A DNA stretch of 64,000 bases. Source: a bacterium. GTDB taxonomy: Bacteria > Bacillota > Clostridia > Oscillospirales > Oscillospiraceae. Shown here piece after piece: positions 15,185 through 21,891 of the stretch (positions are counted from its first letter, which is position 1; each line of letters opens with the position of its first letter). Both the position numbers and the translations under genes were made by a program. The notes beneath the pieces were generated by a model. That model was given only the letters and a program-made list of their open reading frames with translations, had not been told where the DNA came from and ran no database searches. The DNA lies in the NCBI GenBank assembly GCA_004560375.1, contig SFVC01000016.1:9131-73130 (forward strand). The letters are read 5' to 3'.

Positions 15185-16222
15185 ATGTTAAAACCCCAAC
15201 GCCTGCGCCCCGGCGACAAGGCCGCCATCGTCTCCCTGTCCAGCGGAATGCTGGGGGAGGAGCAGTTTATCCACAAATACCACCTGGCCCGTGAGCGGCT
15301 GGAGCGGGACTACGGCCTCCAGGTCGTGGCCATGCCCAACGCCCTGAAGGGCAGGGACTACCTCTACCGCCACCCGGAGGCCCGGGCGCAAGACCTGATG
15401 GACGCCTTCCGGGATCCCGAGATCAAAGCGGTGTTCTGCGCCATCGGCGGGGACGACACCATCCGGCTGCTGCCCTACATCGACTTCGACGTGCTGCGCC
15501 GCAACCCCAAGATCTTCACCGGCTACTCCGACACCACCACCAACCACTTCATGATGTACAAGGCCGGGCTGGTATCCTACTACGGCGGGGCCATTATGAC
15601 CAACTGGGCGGAGTACGGGGCCATCAACGAGTACACGGCGGACGCCTTCGACAAGACCCTGTTCCACCCCCAGGCGCGCTGGGCCATCCCGGCCAGCGGC
15701 TTTTGCAGCTACGAGACGGACAGGGTTCTGTGGGACGAGGCCAATGTAAACCGAACCATCCCCCGGTTTCCCAACACGGGCTACGAGATTTTGCAGGGCA
15801 CGGGCAAGGTGTCCGGCCCCTTGTTGGGCGGCTGCGTGGAGGTGTTCCTCCAGCTGTTCGGCACGTCCCTGTGGCCCTCCCCGGAGGAGTGGCGGGGCAA
15901 GCTCCTGCTTCTGGAGACCAGCGAATCGGACTCCTCCCCCGGCCTGTTGACCTGGGTTCTCCGGAACCTCCAGGCCCAGGGGGTGCTCCACGCCATTAAC
16001 GGCATCGTGGTGGGCAAGCCCGCCTTTGCCGACAAGCTGGAACCGTACAAGGAGGTCCTCCGCCAGGTGGTGGGCTTCGAGGCCGGCCTGCCCGACCTGC
16101 CCATTTTGTACAACGTGAACGTGGGCCACGCCTACCCCATCGGGCTGTTCCCCCTGGGGCTGGAGTACGAGATCGACTGTGAGGCCAAGACCCTGACCCT
16201 GCTGGAACCCGCCACCCAATGA
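15185..16222 (+). CDS. S66-family peptidase (LD-carboxypeptidase-like)
   Basis: This 345-residue protein starts MLKPQRLRPGDKAAIVSLSSG, the usual beginning of the S66 / MccF-LdcA fold. The catalytic Ser is in GYSDTTTNHFMM near 111, and Glu and His positions follow in the C-terminal half (LETSESDSSPGL; NVGHAYPIGLFPLG). Relatives cleave LD bonds in peptidoglycan peptides or act on aminoacyl nucleotides such as microcin C; this subtype resembles the MccF-like branch. ATG 15185 is chosen because GAGGTGAT precedes it; an ATG at 15164 lies inside aroE. Confidence 0.85.
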   Translation: MLKPQRLRPGDKAAIVSLSSGMLGEEQFIHKYHLARERLERDYGLQVVAMPNALKGRDYLYRHPEARAQDLMDAFRDPEIKAVFCAIGGDDTIRLLPYIDFDVLRRNPKIFTGYSDTTTNHFMMYKAGLVSYYGGAIMTNWAEYGAINEYTADAFDKTLFHPQARWAIPASGFCSYETDRVLWDEANVNRTIPRFPNTGYEILQGTGKVSGPLLGGCVEVFLQLFGTSLWPSPEEWRGKLLLLETSESDSSPGLLTWVLRNLQAQGVLHAINGIVVGKPAFADKLEPYKEVLRQVVGFEAGLPDLPILYNVNVGHAYPIGLFPLGLEYEIDCEAKTLTLLEPATQ

Positions 16223-16235
16223 AAAGGAGCTCGAC

Positions 16236-17099
16236 ATGGAACTGACCGCCAACGCAAAGATCAACCTCACCCTGGACATCCTCCGCAAGCGGGAGGACGG
16301 CTACCACGACCTGCAAATGGTGATGCAGTCCGTCACTCTGGCGGATGAACTCACCGTCACCCCCGCCAGGGGCCCCCAGGGGGACGCGGTGGCCGACCTG
16401 CGTTTCCTGCCCACGGGGAACAAGAACCTGGCCCAGGTGGCCGCCGCCGCCTTCCGGGAGGCCACCGGCCTGGGGGGCGAGGTGGATGTGGCCATCCGCA
16501 AGCGGGTGCCGGTGTGCGCCGGGCTGGCCGGGGGGAGCGCCGACGCCGCCGCCGTCCTCCGGGCCATGAACGCCCTCACCGGGGCGGGGCTGTCCCCGGC
16601 TGAGCTGGCGGACATCGGGGCCCGGGCGGGCTCCGACGTGCCCTTCTGCGTGCTGGGCGGCACCGCCCTGGCCGAGGGCCGGGGGGAGCGGCTCACCCCG
16701 CTGGCCCCCCTGCCCCCCTGCCACATTGTCCTGTGCAAGCCCCCCTTCTCCATCCCCACCCCCCAGCTGTTCGCCCGGGTGAACGTGCGGAAGATCGTCC
16801 GCCGTCCGGACACCAGCGGGGTGCTGGCCGCTCTGGAGGCCGGGGATCTGGCGGGGGTGGCCCGGCGGATGTATAACGTGTTTGAGGACGTGCTGGAGCC
16901 CCGCCGCGCCGCCGAGATCGCCGCCATCAAGGCCATGCTCATCGACCGGGGGGCGCTGGGCGCGTCCATGTCGGGCAGCGGCCCCTCCGTGTTCGGCCTG
17001 TTTGAAACCGAGCGCGCCGCCCGGGACGCCTGCGCCCTGCTGAAGGAGAGCTACCGGGACGTGTTTCTCTGCGGCCCCGCCGGGGCGGAATCCGTCTGA
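16236..17099 (+). CDS. ispE: 4-diphosphocytidyl-2-C-methyl-D-erythritol kinase
   Basis: This 287-residue GHMP kinase acts in the MEP pathway to isoprenoids. It opens with ANAKINLTLDILRKREDGYHDL (cut at the usual IspE start), has the ATP loop PVCAGLAGGSADAAAVLRAMN near 92, and MSGSGPSVFGLF near 247. The ATG at 16236 follows AAAAGGAG. It lies 13 bases after the S66 gene and upstream of spoIIR, an arrangement seen in several clostridia. Confidence 0.94.
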   Translation: MELTANAKINLTLDILRKREDGYHDLQMVMQSVTLADELTVTPARGPQGDAVADLRFLPTGNKNLAQVAAAAFREATGLGGEVDVAIRKRVPVCAGLAGGSADAAAVLRAMNALTGAGLSPAELADIGARAGSDVPFCVLGGTALAEGRGERLTPLAPLPPCHIVLCKPPFSIPTPQLFARVNVRKIVRRPDTSGVLAALEAGDLAGVARRMYNVFEDVLEPRRAAEIAAIKAMLIDRGALGASMSGSGPSVFGLFETERAARDACALLKESYRDVFLCGPAGAESV

Positions 17100-17105
17100 G
17101 CCTTG

Positions 17106-17135
17106 GTATAAAATCAAAAAGCGCCGTCCATACTG
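17106..17135 (+). promoter_or_regulatory. sigma-F-type promoter of spoIIR
   Basis: GTATA (17106-17110), 15 bases, then GTCCATACTG (17126-17135). This fits the sigma-F / sigma-G consensus GYATA-N15-GGnnAnAnTr, with one mismatch (T for the second G). spoIIR is a known sigma-F target. Confidence 0.65.
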
Positions 17136-17219
17136 TACCCATGACCGCCGCGCGAGGCGGCCCTCCCCGGCCGCTGTGCGGTCTGGGGGCCAAACGGATA
17201 CATAAGGACGGTGCTTTTC

Positions 17220-17852
17220 ATGTTTTCTTCCACGTCTCACAAGCTGCGCCTCTGGGAGGCGGCCCTGCTGCTGGCCTTTGGGCTGACGCTGACGGCGGGG
17301 GTGTGGGCCTCCGCCAGCGAGGGGGCCCTGGCGGATCAGGTGCTCCGGCTCCATGTGGTGGCCAACTCCGACTCGGAGGAGGATCAGGCCCTCAAGCTCA
17401 TCGCCCGGGACGCGGTGCTGGAGCTGGCCTCCCGGCTGCTGGACGGCGTGTCCGACCGGGCCCGGGCGGAGGAGATCCTGTCCGCCCACCTGGACGAGCT
17501 GGCCCAGGCCGGGGCGGAGGCCCTGGCCGCCCAGGGCTGCGCGGATCGGGTGACGGCGGAGATCGCGGATCAGTGGTTCCCCACCCGGGAGTACGCCACC
17601 TTCTCCCTTCCGGCGGGCCAGTACCGCGCCCTGCGGATCACCATCGGGGCGGGGGCGGGCCGGAACTGGTGGTGCGTGGTGTTCCCGCCCCTGTGCCTGG
17701 GCTCGGTGACGGAGGAGAGCGTGGAGACCGCCGCGGAGGGTGTCCTGTCCGAGGATCAGGTGGCCCTGATCACCGGCCAGGACGGCGGGTATGTCCTCAA
17801 GTTCCGCCTCATTGAGTGGTGGCAGGAGCTCCTGCAAGAGTTTCGGGGGTGA
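17220..17852 (+). CDS. spoIIR: stage II sporulation protein R
   Basis: This 210-residue protein is made in the forespore and secreted to activate SpoIIGA in the mother cell. A signal or anchor segment (LWEAALLLAFGLTLTAGVWASA) spans about 10-30. The SpoIIR domain follows, with LRLHVVANSDSEEDQALKL, VRDAVLEL-type helix, and the C-terminal WWCVVFPPLC motif with its Cys. ATG 17220 is preferred to an in-frame GTG at 17211, because AAGGACG is too close to the latter. A sigma-F promoter lies 85 bases upstream. Confidence 0.93.
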   Translation: MFSSTSHKLRLWEAALLLAFGLTLTAGVWASASEGALADQVLRLHVVANSDSEEDQALKLIARDAVLELASRLLDGVSDRARAEEILSAHLDELAQAGAEALAAQGCADRVTAEIADQWFPTREYATFSLPAGQYRALRITIGAGAGRNWWCVVFPPLCLGSVTEESVETAAEGVLSEDQVALITGQDGGYVLKFRLIEWWQELLQEFRG

Positions 17853-18256
17853 GGCCCCCGGGCCCCCCTGGCCCCGGCGGTTGCCGGGGTGGTGGGGCTG
17901 CGCCCCCCTGGGCCGCTGGGGGGCAGGGGGGTCTCGCCTTCGGCTCGGTCGGCGCTGGACGAGCGCCACCGGCGCTCAGCGCCCCTGCCGGGGGCGTTCC
18001 TTTCTGCTCGTGCAGAAAGGGACGCTTCGCGTCCTTAGTCGGCCTCCCCCTAAGAACCCCCTTTTACGGGGGCTGTCAGATCGGAAGATGGGTGGTGACC
18101 CTTCCGGCGCGGAGCGAGTACGGACGCAGATCCCCCTGTCGCCGCTGCCGCTGAATCTGTGGGTACTGTCTATAGGTGGGATCCATATTTTGTGCGCCTG
18201 GGTGTGCAGGGGTGCTTCACGCGGTGGGAGGACGTGCGGGCCCGTCTTCCTTTTTC
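17853..18256. other. repeat-rich intergenic region, no gene seen
   Basis: It holds a GC-rich stretch without good start sites, the shared string TCTCGCCTTCGGCTCGGTCG (17932-17951, also at 47849 and inverted at 50171), the hairpin at 17998-18021, and the CGGCCTCCCCCTAAG motif (18039-18055) shared with 62073-62087. Short frames exist but none has a ribosome site with family-like sequence. Confidence 0.6.
17998..18021. repeat. dispersed hairpin repeat, copy 2
   Basis: TCCTTTCTGC, TCGT, GCAGAAAGG: the same sequence occurs at 61979-62006. It is followed by the inverted form of the CTTAGGGGGTGGCC motif. Confidence 0.65.
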
Positions 18257-18418
18257 TTAGCCCTCTCCATTGTCCCCCGTCGGATCCAGGAGGATGACGG
18301 GCGTCTCCGGGGCGCTTAGAAACATTTCCTCACAGTCCAGATGGGCTTGTCTTAATATCTTAACGGCCTTGGCTGTCTCGTGCATCAGATGGAAATACAT
18401 TTCTTTATAATCCGGCAT
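18257..18418 (-). CDS. small protein of unknown function
   Basis: The protein has 53 residues, starting MPDYKEMYFHLMHETAKAVKIL. ATG 18418 is chosen because GAGGTGAG lies 5 bases upstream; an ATG at 18445 lies at the promoter. Residues 4-30 look like one amphipathic helix; the C-terminus is acidic. It has a consensus promoter containing a dyad and faces a ribbon-helix-helix-like gene. No family is known to me, though similar short proteins are frequent in gut Firmicutes. Confidence 0.6.
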   Translation of the reverse strand: MPDYKEMYFHLMHETAKAVKILRQAHLDCEEMFLSAPETPVILLDPTGDNGEG

Positions 18419-18436
18419 TTTTCTCACCTCATGGCC

Positions 18437-18465
18437 ATTATACATTTTATCATGTAAAATTACAA
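18437..18465 (-). promoter_or_regulatory. promoter with operator dyad
   Basis: On the minus strand TTGTAA (18465-18460) and TATAAT (18442-18437) have a 17-base spacer, which contains the dyad ATTTTA-5-TAAAAT (18444-18460). The AT-rich intergenic stretch (18419-18529) contrasts with the GC-rich surroundings. Confidence 0.65.
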
Positions 18466-18529
18466 GATAAAATTCTCAGATATTACCATCATAGGTTATA
18501 TATTAAAATATTCTATGAGGTGATATGAA

Positions 18530-18718
18530 ATGCCGTTTGAACCCAGAAAAACGCGCAACAAGGTGGACACGGCCTATAAAAGCATCTATTTGAAGCGCAC
18601 CACGATTGAGGAACTGGATAAACTCGCGGCGAAGCACGGCACCAGCTTTAACAACATCGTGGTAACCATGGTGGAAGATCGCCTGGAAGAACTCCGCAAA
18701 GAAGAAGGCAAAGCCTAA
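18530..18718 (+). CDS. Arc/ribbon-helix-helix-like DNA-binding protein
   Basis: The protein has 62 residues. A short N-terminal strand with alternating polar residues (YKSIYLKRTTIEELDKLA) is followed by two helices (AKHGTSFNNIVVTMVEDRLEELRK), the ribbon-helix-helix pattern. ATG 18530 follows GAGGTGAT. It diverges from the 53-residue gene; the dyad in that gene's promoter is a candidate binding site. It may be an antitoxin-like autoregulator or a simple repressor. Confidence 0.65.
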   Translation: MPFEPRKTRNKVDTAYKSIYLKRTTIEELDKLAAKHGTSFNNIVVTMVEDRLEELRKEEGKA

Positions 18719-18719
18719 A

Positions 18720-18746
18720 GACCCCGGCGCGTAACGCGCCGGGGTC
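18720..18746. terminator. hairpin after the RHH-like gene
   Basis: GACCCCGGCGCG, TAA, CGCGCCGGGGTC: a perfect 12-bp stem 2 bases after the stop. There is no T-run on the + strand, so termination would be weak or factor-assisted. Confidence 0.5.
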
Positions 18747-18942
18747 TACCCGTCCCCCGCCCTGGCAGAATAAAGGAGAAATCCAGGCGTTTAAAATAGA
18801 ACCCCGCGCCATCAGTGCCCGAGAAACGCAGGCCCGGTGTGGGCCGGAAACAGAAGGGTGATCCGTTCGTCACCCCATCAAGCCGGTCACACCCCCACCG
18901 CGCTAAAATCGGCGTGCCCTTCCCACCGCCCCGGAGCATCCA

Positions 18943-19053
18943 CCGCACCACTCAGGCGCCAACCGTGGGAACCGCCTGGAATCGTAACCGCACACGAGCG
19001 GCAGCACCAATGGGGGAGAAGTCAGTCCAGCCCCCCACGCGCCGGTCACTCCC
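18943..19053 (-). repeat. dispersed intergenic element, copy A
   Basis: Three blocks match 62128-62242 in reverse complement and the same order: CCGCACCACTCAGGCGC (18943-18959), CGGCAGCACCAATGGGGG (18999-19016) and GCGCCGGTCACTCCC (19039-19053). The length of the two copies is nearly equal (111 and 115 bases). Confidence 0.65.
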
Positions 19054-19115
19054 CCGCCACGTCCTCCAAGGAAGAAAGGGGGTACATAGGGGCGCAGCCC
19101 CTATGCGCGCTCTTT

Positions 19116-19147
19116 GGTTCCTTTCTCTCGCGCGAGAGAAAGGAACC
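19116..19147. repeat. dispersed hairpin repeat, copy 3
   Basis: GGTTCCTTTCTCTCGC followed at once by its reverse complement: a perfect 32-base palindrome. Confidence 0.7.
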
Positions 19148-19197
19148 CCCCGCGGAGCGGCGCCCCCCGCAGGGGTGGGAAAATCAGGAAAGGGGGG

Positions 19198-19497
19198 TCA
19201 CCCCCCCTTTCTCTCCTTCCTTCTCTCAATCATTCGGCGGAAGCCGCCCGCTCCGAAGGAGAAGATCCGGTTCACCCGGCTGATGGTGGCGGAGCTGGCC
19301 CCGGTGCGCTCCAAAATCTCCGTGTACACCAGCCCCTGATCCAGCAGCAGGGCCACGTCATACCGCTGCTCCATGGCCCGCAGCTCCCCCACCGTGCACA
19401 GGTCGTCGAAAAAGGCACGGCACTCCTCCATGGTCTTCAGCTCCAGAATGCTCTCATACAGCGCCATGCTGGGCTCCTTGTTCCCCGCTTTGGGCAT
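19198..19497 (-). CDS. YerC/YecD-family TrpR-like regulator
   Basis: This 99-residue protein has the TrpR-fold HTH: ALYESILELKTMEECRAFF (helices A-B), LCTVGELRAMEQRYDVALLL, then the HTH EILERTGASSATISRVNR and a C-terminal basic tail. The family is common in Firmicutes, and its ligand is not known. ATG 19497 is chosen: GGGAGG lies 10 bases before it, and the predicted start site near 19528 excludes the upstream frame beginning at 19593. Whether it links to the aromatic pathway here is open. Confidence 0.88.
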   Translation of the reverse strand: MPKAGNKEPSMALYESILELKTMEECRAFFDDLCTVGELRAMEQRYDVALLLDQGLVYTEILERTGASSATISRVNRIFSFGAGGFRRMIERRKERKGG

Positions 19498-19534
19498 CTC
19501 GCTCATTCCTCCCGGCAGTAGTTTCTTGGCTTCC

Positions 19535-19563
19535 ATTTTAACAGATAAAAGTGGCAAAGGCAA
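19535..19563 (-). promoter_or_regulatory. promoter of the YerC-like gene
   Basis: On the minus strand TTGCCT (19563-19558) and TAAAAT (19540-19535) are 17 bases apart. Confidence 0.5.
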
Positions 19564-19617
19564 CAACTTTTTTCCCCTTTCCCCCCTTCCCATTTCCCCG
19601 CCGCTGTGTTAAGATGA

Positions 19618-19626
19618 TGGTATAAT
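19618..19626 (+). promoter_or_regulatory. extended -10 promoter of the metallophosphoesterase gene
   Basis: TGG followed by TATAAT, about 30 bases before the ATG. No clear -35 is seen. Confidence 0.4.
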
Positions 19627-19655
19627 TATTCTATGTATGCAAAGGGAGTGGGCTT

Positions 19656-20822
19656 ATGGGCCGTCTCGCAACCGTGATCCGCCCGGACATCGCCCCGGGC
19701 CGCCGGGTAATCGCCATCAGCGACATCCACGGAAACCTGTCCTGCCTTCAGGGGCTGTTGAAAAAAGTCCGCTTTTCCCGGGACGACGTGCTTATTCTGG
19801 TGGGCGACCTGCTGGAAAAGGGCCGGGACAGCCTGGCCGTCCTGCGCTTCGTCCTGGATCTGCAAAAGACCCACACCGTCTATCCCCTGTGCGGCAACTG
19901 CGACTATATCGACCGGATGTTCCTGGAGGGGCGCGCCATCGAGAACGCCGCCTTCTCCCAGCGGCAGAACAGCCTGCTGGGCGCCGCGGATATCGGCGCG
20001 GACGCGGAGCTGTGGCCGGTGCTGAGCTACTGGCGGGAGCGCTCCGTGCTGATCCAGATGGGGCTGGAGCTGGGCCATCCCATGCCCCGCCGGGCCGACG
20101 ACCTGCCCTCCCTCCGGGCCGCCCTGCTGGACTACTTCCCCAGGGAAACCAAATTCCTGATGACCCTGCCCCACATTCTGGAGGCCGGGAACTTTATCTT
20201 TGTCCACGGCGGCATTCCCCGGGAGGATCGGCTGGACGAGCTGGACGCCTACTCCTGCATGAAGAACGACGACTTCCTCAGCCAGGGCCGCTCCTTCCGG
20301 AAGTGGGTGGCGGTGGGCCACTGGCCGGTGACGCTGTACGACCCCAGCATCCAGTGCTCCAACCCCCTGGTGGAGCGGGAGCGCCATATTATCTCCCTGG
20401 ACGGGGGCTGCGTGCTCAAGGTGGACGGGCAGCTCAACGCCCTGATCATCCCCGACATCACGGGCGATGAGTTCCAGTTCGCCTCCTACGACGATCTGCC
20501 CCGGGCGGTGGCGCTGGACGGGCAGGAGGCGTCCTACAACCCCATCAACATCCGCTGGTCGGACAGCGAGGTGGAGCCGCTGGCGGAAAACGGGGACTGC
20601 CTGTTCGTCCGCCACCCCTCCTCCGGCCGGACGCTGTGGGTGCCCCGGGACTTCGTGCAGCGCTGGCGGGACGGCAAGCTCCACACCGAGGACGCCACCG
20701 ACTACTGTCCCCCCATCTCCCCCGGGGACGAGCTGGCCCTGGTGCGGGAGACCCAGCGGGGTCTGCTGGTGAAAAAGGACGGCGTGACGGGCTGGTACCA
20801 CGGGAGAATTGAGCGAAAATAG
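19656..20822 (+). CDS. metallophosphoesterase family protein
   Basis: This 388-residue cytoplasmic protein has a calcineurin-like N-terminal half: ISDIHGNLSCLQGLL (D and H ligands) near 21, GDLLEKGRDSLAVL near 49, GNCDYIDRM near 80 (the usual GNHD with Cys replacing His), then FVHGGIP near 184 and a late GHWPVTLY. The C-terminal 120 residues are an additional domain with ribbon-like strands (IRWSDSEVEPL, CLFVRHPSSGRTLWVPRDF). PrpC/Ap4A-hydrolase relatives are possible. The Cys in the GNCD block is unusual. ATG 19656 follows AAGGGAG. Confidence 0.85.
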   Translation: MGRLATVIRPDIAPGRRVIAISDIHGNLSCLQGLLKKVRFSRDDVLILVGDLLEKGRDSLAVLRFVLDLQKTHTVYPLCGNCDYIDRMFLEGRAIENAAFSQRQNSLLGAADIGADAELWPVLSYWRERSVLIQMGLELGHPMPRRADDLPSLRAALLDYFPRETKFLMTLPHILEAGNFIFVHGGIPREDRLDELDAYSCMKNDDFLSQGRSFRKWVAVGHWPVTLYDPSIQCSNPLVERERHIISLDGGCVLKVDGQLNALIIPDITGDEFQFASYDDLPRAVALDGQEASYNPINIRWSDSEVEPLAENGDCLFVRHPSSGRTLWVPRDFVQRWRDGKLHTEDATDYCPPISPGDELALVRETQRGLLVKKDGVTGWYHGRIERK

Positions 20823-20825
20823 GGT

Positions 20826-20854
20826 AAGCCCGCACGGGAAATCCGCGCGGGCTT
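20826..20854. terminator. bidirectional terminator
   Basis: AAGCCCGC and GCGGGCTT form the stem ends with an internal pairing; ATTTAT follows on the + strand. It lies between convergent genes. Confidence 0.65.
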
Positions 20855-20865
20855 ATTTATCGTCT

Positions 20866-21150
20866 TTAGCGTCCCTTTGCCCCGTCCTGATGGCCGTACC
20901 AATACATCAGCTTGCCGCAGGCCCGGGAAAAGTCCTCAAACCCACCCATTAGCAGTCTGATATCCGGGTCGCTGTCCGGATCCAGCCCCGCCCGCTGGCA
21001 CAGGCGATCCCTCGCCTGGTAGATCTGATCCAGCGGCGAACCCAGGATCCCCTCCGCCGTGGTTTCGTCCTGCGCCCATTCACACACGTCCGGCTCGTTC
21101 AGGCCATTGATGGAGTTGTAGATAAACTCCCAGCGTATTCCATTTCCCAA
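20866..21150 (-). CDS. hypothetical small protein
   Basis: The protein has 94 residues and no recognised family. A GTG at 21177 is in frame, but AAGGAGG lies inside that extension, spaced 8 bases from a TTG at 21150, and the promoter's predicted start is near 21173, so the TTG is chosen. The protein is acidic (NEPDVCEWAQDETTAEG, DPDSDPDIRLL) with two conserved-looking helices (LDQIYQARDRLCQRAG; FEDFSRACGKLMYWYG). It is divergent from an HTH gene. Confidence 0.55.
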   Translation of the reverse strand: MGNGIRWEFIYNSINGLNEPDVCEWAQDETTAEGILGSPLDQIYQARDRLCQRAGLDPDSDPDIRLLMGGFEDFSRACGKLMYWYGHQDGAKGR

Positions 21151-21180
21151 TTCAGCAACCTCCTTTTTGTGTGCCACAAT

Positions 21181-21209
21181 ATTGTAGCATATCTCCGTCC
21201 GATGTGCAA
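21181..21209 (-). promoter_or_regulatory. promoter of the 94-residue protein gene
   Basis: On the minus strand TTGCAC (21209-21204) and TACAAT (21186-21181) have a 17-base spacer. Repeats of TAGCAT lie nearby (21185 and 21217) and may be regulator sites. Confidence 0.65.
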
Positions 21210-21246
21210 CAAAATAGTAGCATCACGGTGTGAGAGGTGATGCGCT

Positions 21247-21465
21247 ATGCTGTTTCAGCGGATTGAGGACTTGCGGATTGATTCCGACAAAACACAGCAG
21301 GAAATCGCGGATATGCTGGGCTGTAAGCGGGAAGTGTACCGCCGCTATGAAAAGGGCGCCTATGATATCCCGCTCTGGGCGTTGATCAAGCTGTCCGAAT
21401 ATTATAAAACCAGCACAGACTATATCCTGGGCCTTACCAACACCAAAACCCCCTATCCCCAGTAA
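21247..21465 (+). CDS. Cro/CI-type HTH regulator
   Basis: This 72-residue single-domain protein reads IEDLRIDSDKTQQEIADMLGC, REVYRRYEKGAYDIP, then TDYILGLTNT. It resembles the protein at 7537-7770 in length and ending. It is divergent from the 94-residue protein gene, which it probably controls. ATG 21247 follows GAGAGGTGATG. Confidence 0.83.
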   Translation: MLFQRIEDLRIDSDKTQQEIADMLGCKREVYRRYEKGAYDIPLWALIKLSEYYKTSTDYILGLTNTKTPYPQ

Positions 21466-21517
21466 TCCTCAGAGCCGGGGACGGGCCTTTCACATAGAGC
21501 GAAGGGAGTGTGTCGGC

Positions 21518-21760
21518 GTGCAGTTTGACAAGAACGCGGTTGGACAGACGATTCGCAGTTTGAGAAAAGAGAAAAAGCTGTCACAGGACGTGCTCAGCGG
21601 CCTTGCCGGAATTGCGCGTTCGCATTTGTCCATGATCGAAAACGGCAGCAAGCAGGCAAATTTTGAAACCATCTGGCGGATTGCCCTGGCCCTGAATATG
21701 CGCCCCAGCGAGCTGGTCAAACGAATGGAACAAGAACTGAAATCAGGTGGTGCGGGGTGA
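21518..21760 (+). CDS. Cro/CI-type HTH regulator
   Basis: This 80-residue protein has a full HTH: IRSLRKEKKLSQDVLSGLAGI, ARSHLSMIENGSKQANFET and LALALNMRPSELVKRME. It starts with GTG at 21518 after GAAGGGAG. It is of the phage-repressor-like type and closer to SinR-like regulators than its neighbour. It is separated from the previous HTH gene by 52 bases; target unknown. Confidence 0.8.
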   Translation: MQFDKNAVGQTIRSLRKEKKLSQDVLSGLAGIARSHLSMIENGSKQANFETIWRIALALNMRPSELVKRMEQELKSGGAG

Positions 21761-21891
21761 TGCCCTACCCAGACGAAAGCCCCCGGTGACAAACCGGAAA
21801 CAAATATTTACAATGCGGCGCTCTCCCTTGACTTTCGACAAAATTCGACCTATACTGGTTCTTACCATCACTGAGCGGGAGAGAATCGGCC

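Larger units (their letters stand above)
18719..19197. other. repeat-rich intergenic region, no gene seen
   Basis: It contains a 12-bp hairpin (18720-18746), a diverged copy of an intergenic element (18943-19053) shared in opposite orientation with 62128-62242, and the palindrome at 19116-19147. Frames across it have no credible start or family match. Confidence 0.6.

Noticed and set aside
15996..17969. Long open frame on the minus strand through ispE and spoIIR (657 codons)
   Set aside because: It is a shadow frame of high-GC coding DNA: Gly/Pro/His/Arg-rich, no family motifs, opposite two well-identified genes.
20866..21177. GTG start at 21177 for the 94-residue protein
   Set aside because: It lies at the predicted transcription start and its frame contains the AAGGAGG ribosome site of the TTG at 21150.
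18500..21760. Prophage or integrative element with HTH genes
   Set aside because: There is no integrase, portal, relaxase, terminase or att-like duplication; only small regulators and orphan genes are present.
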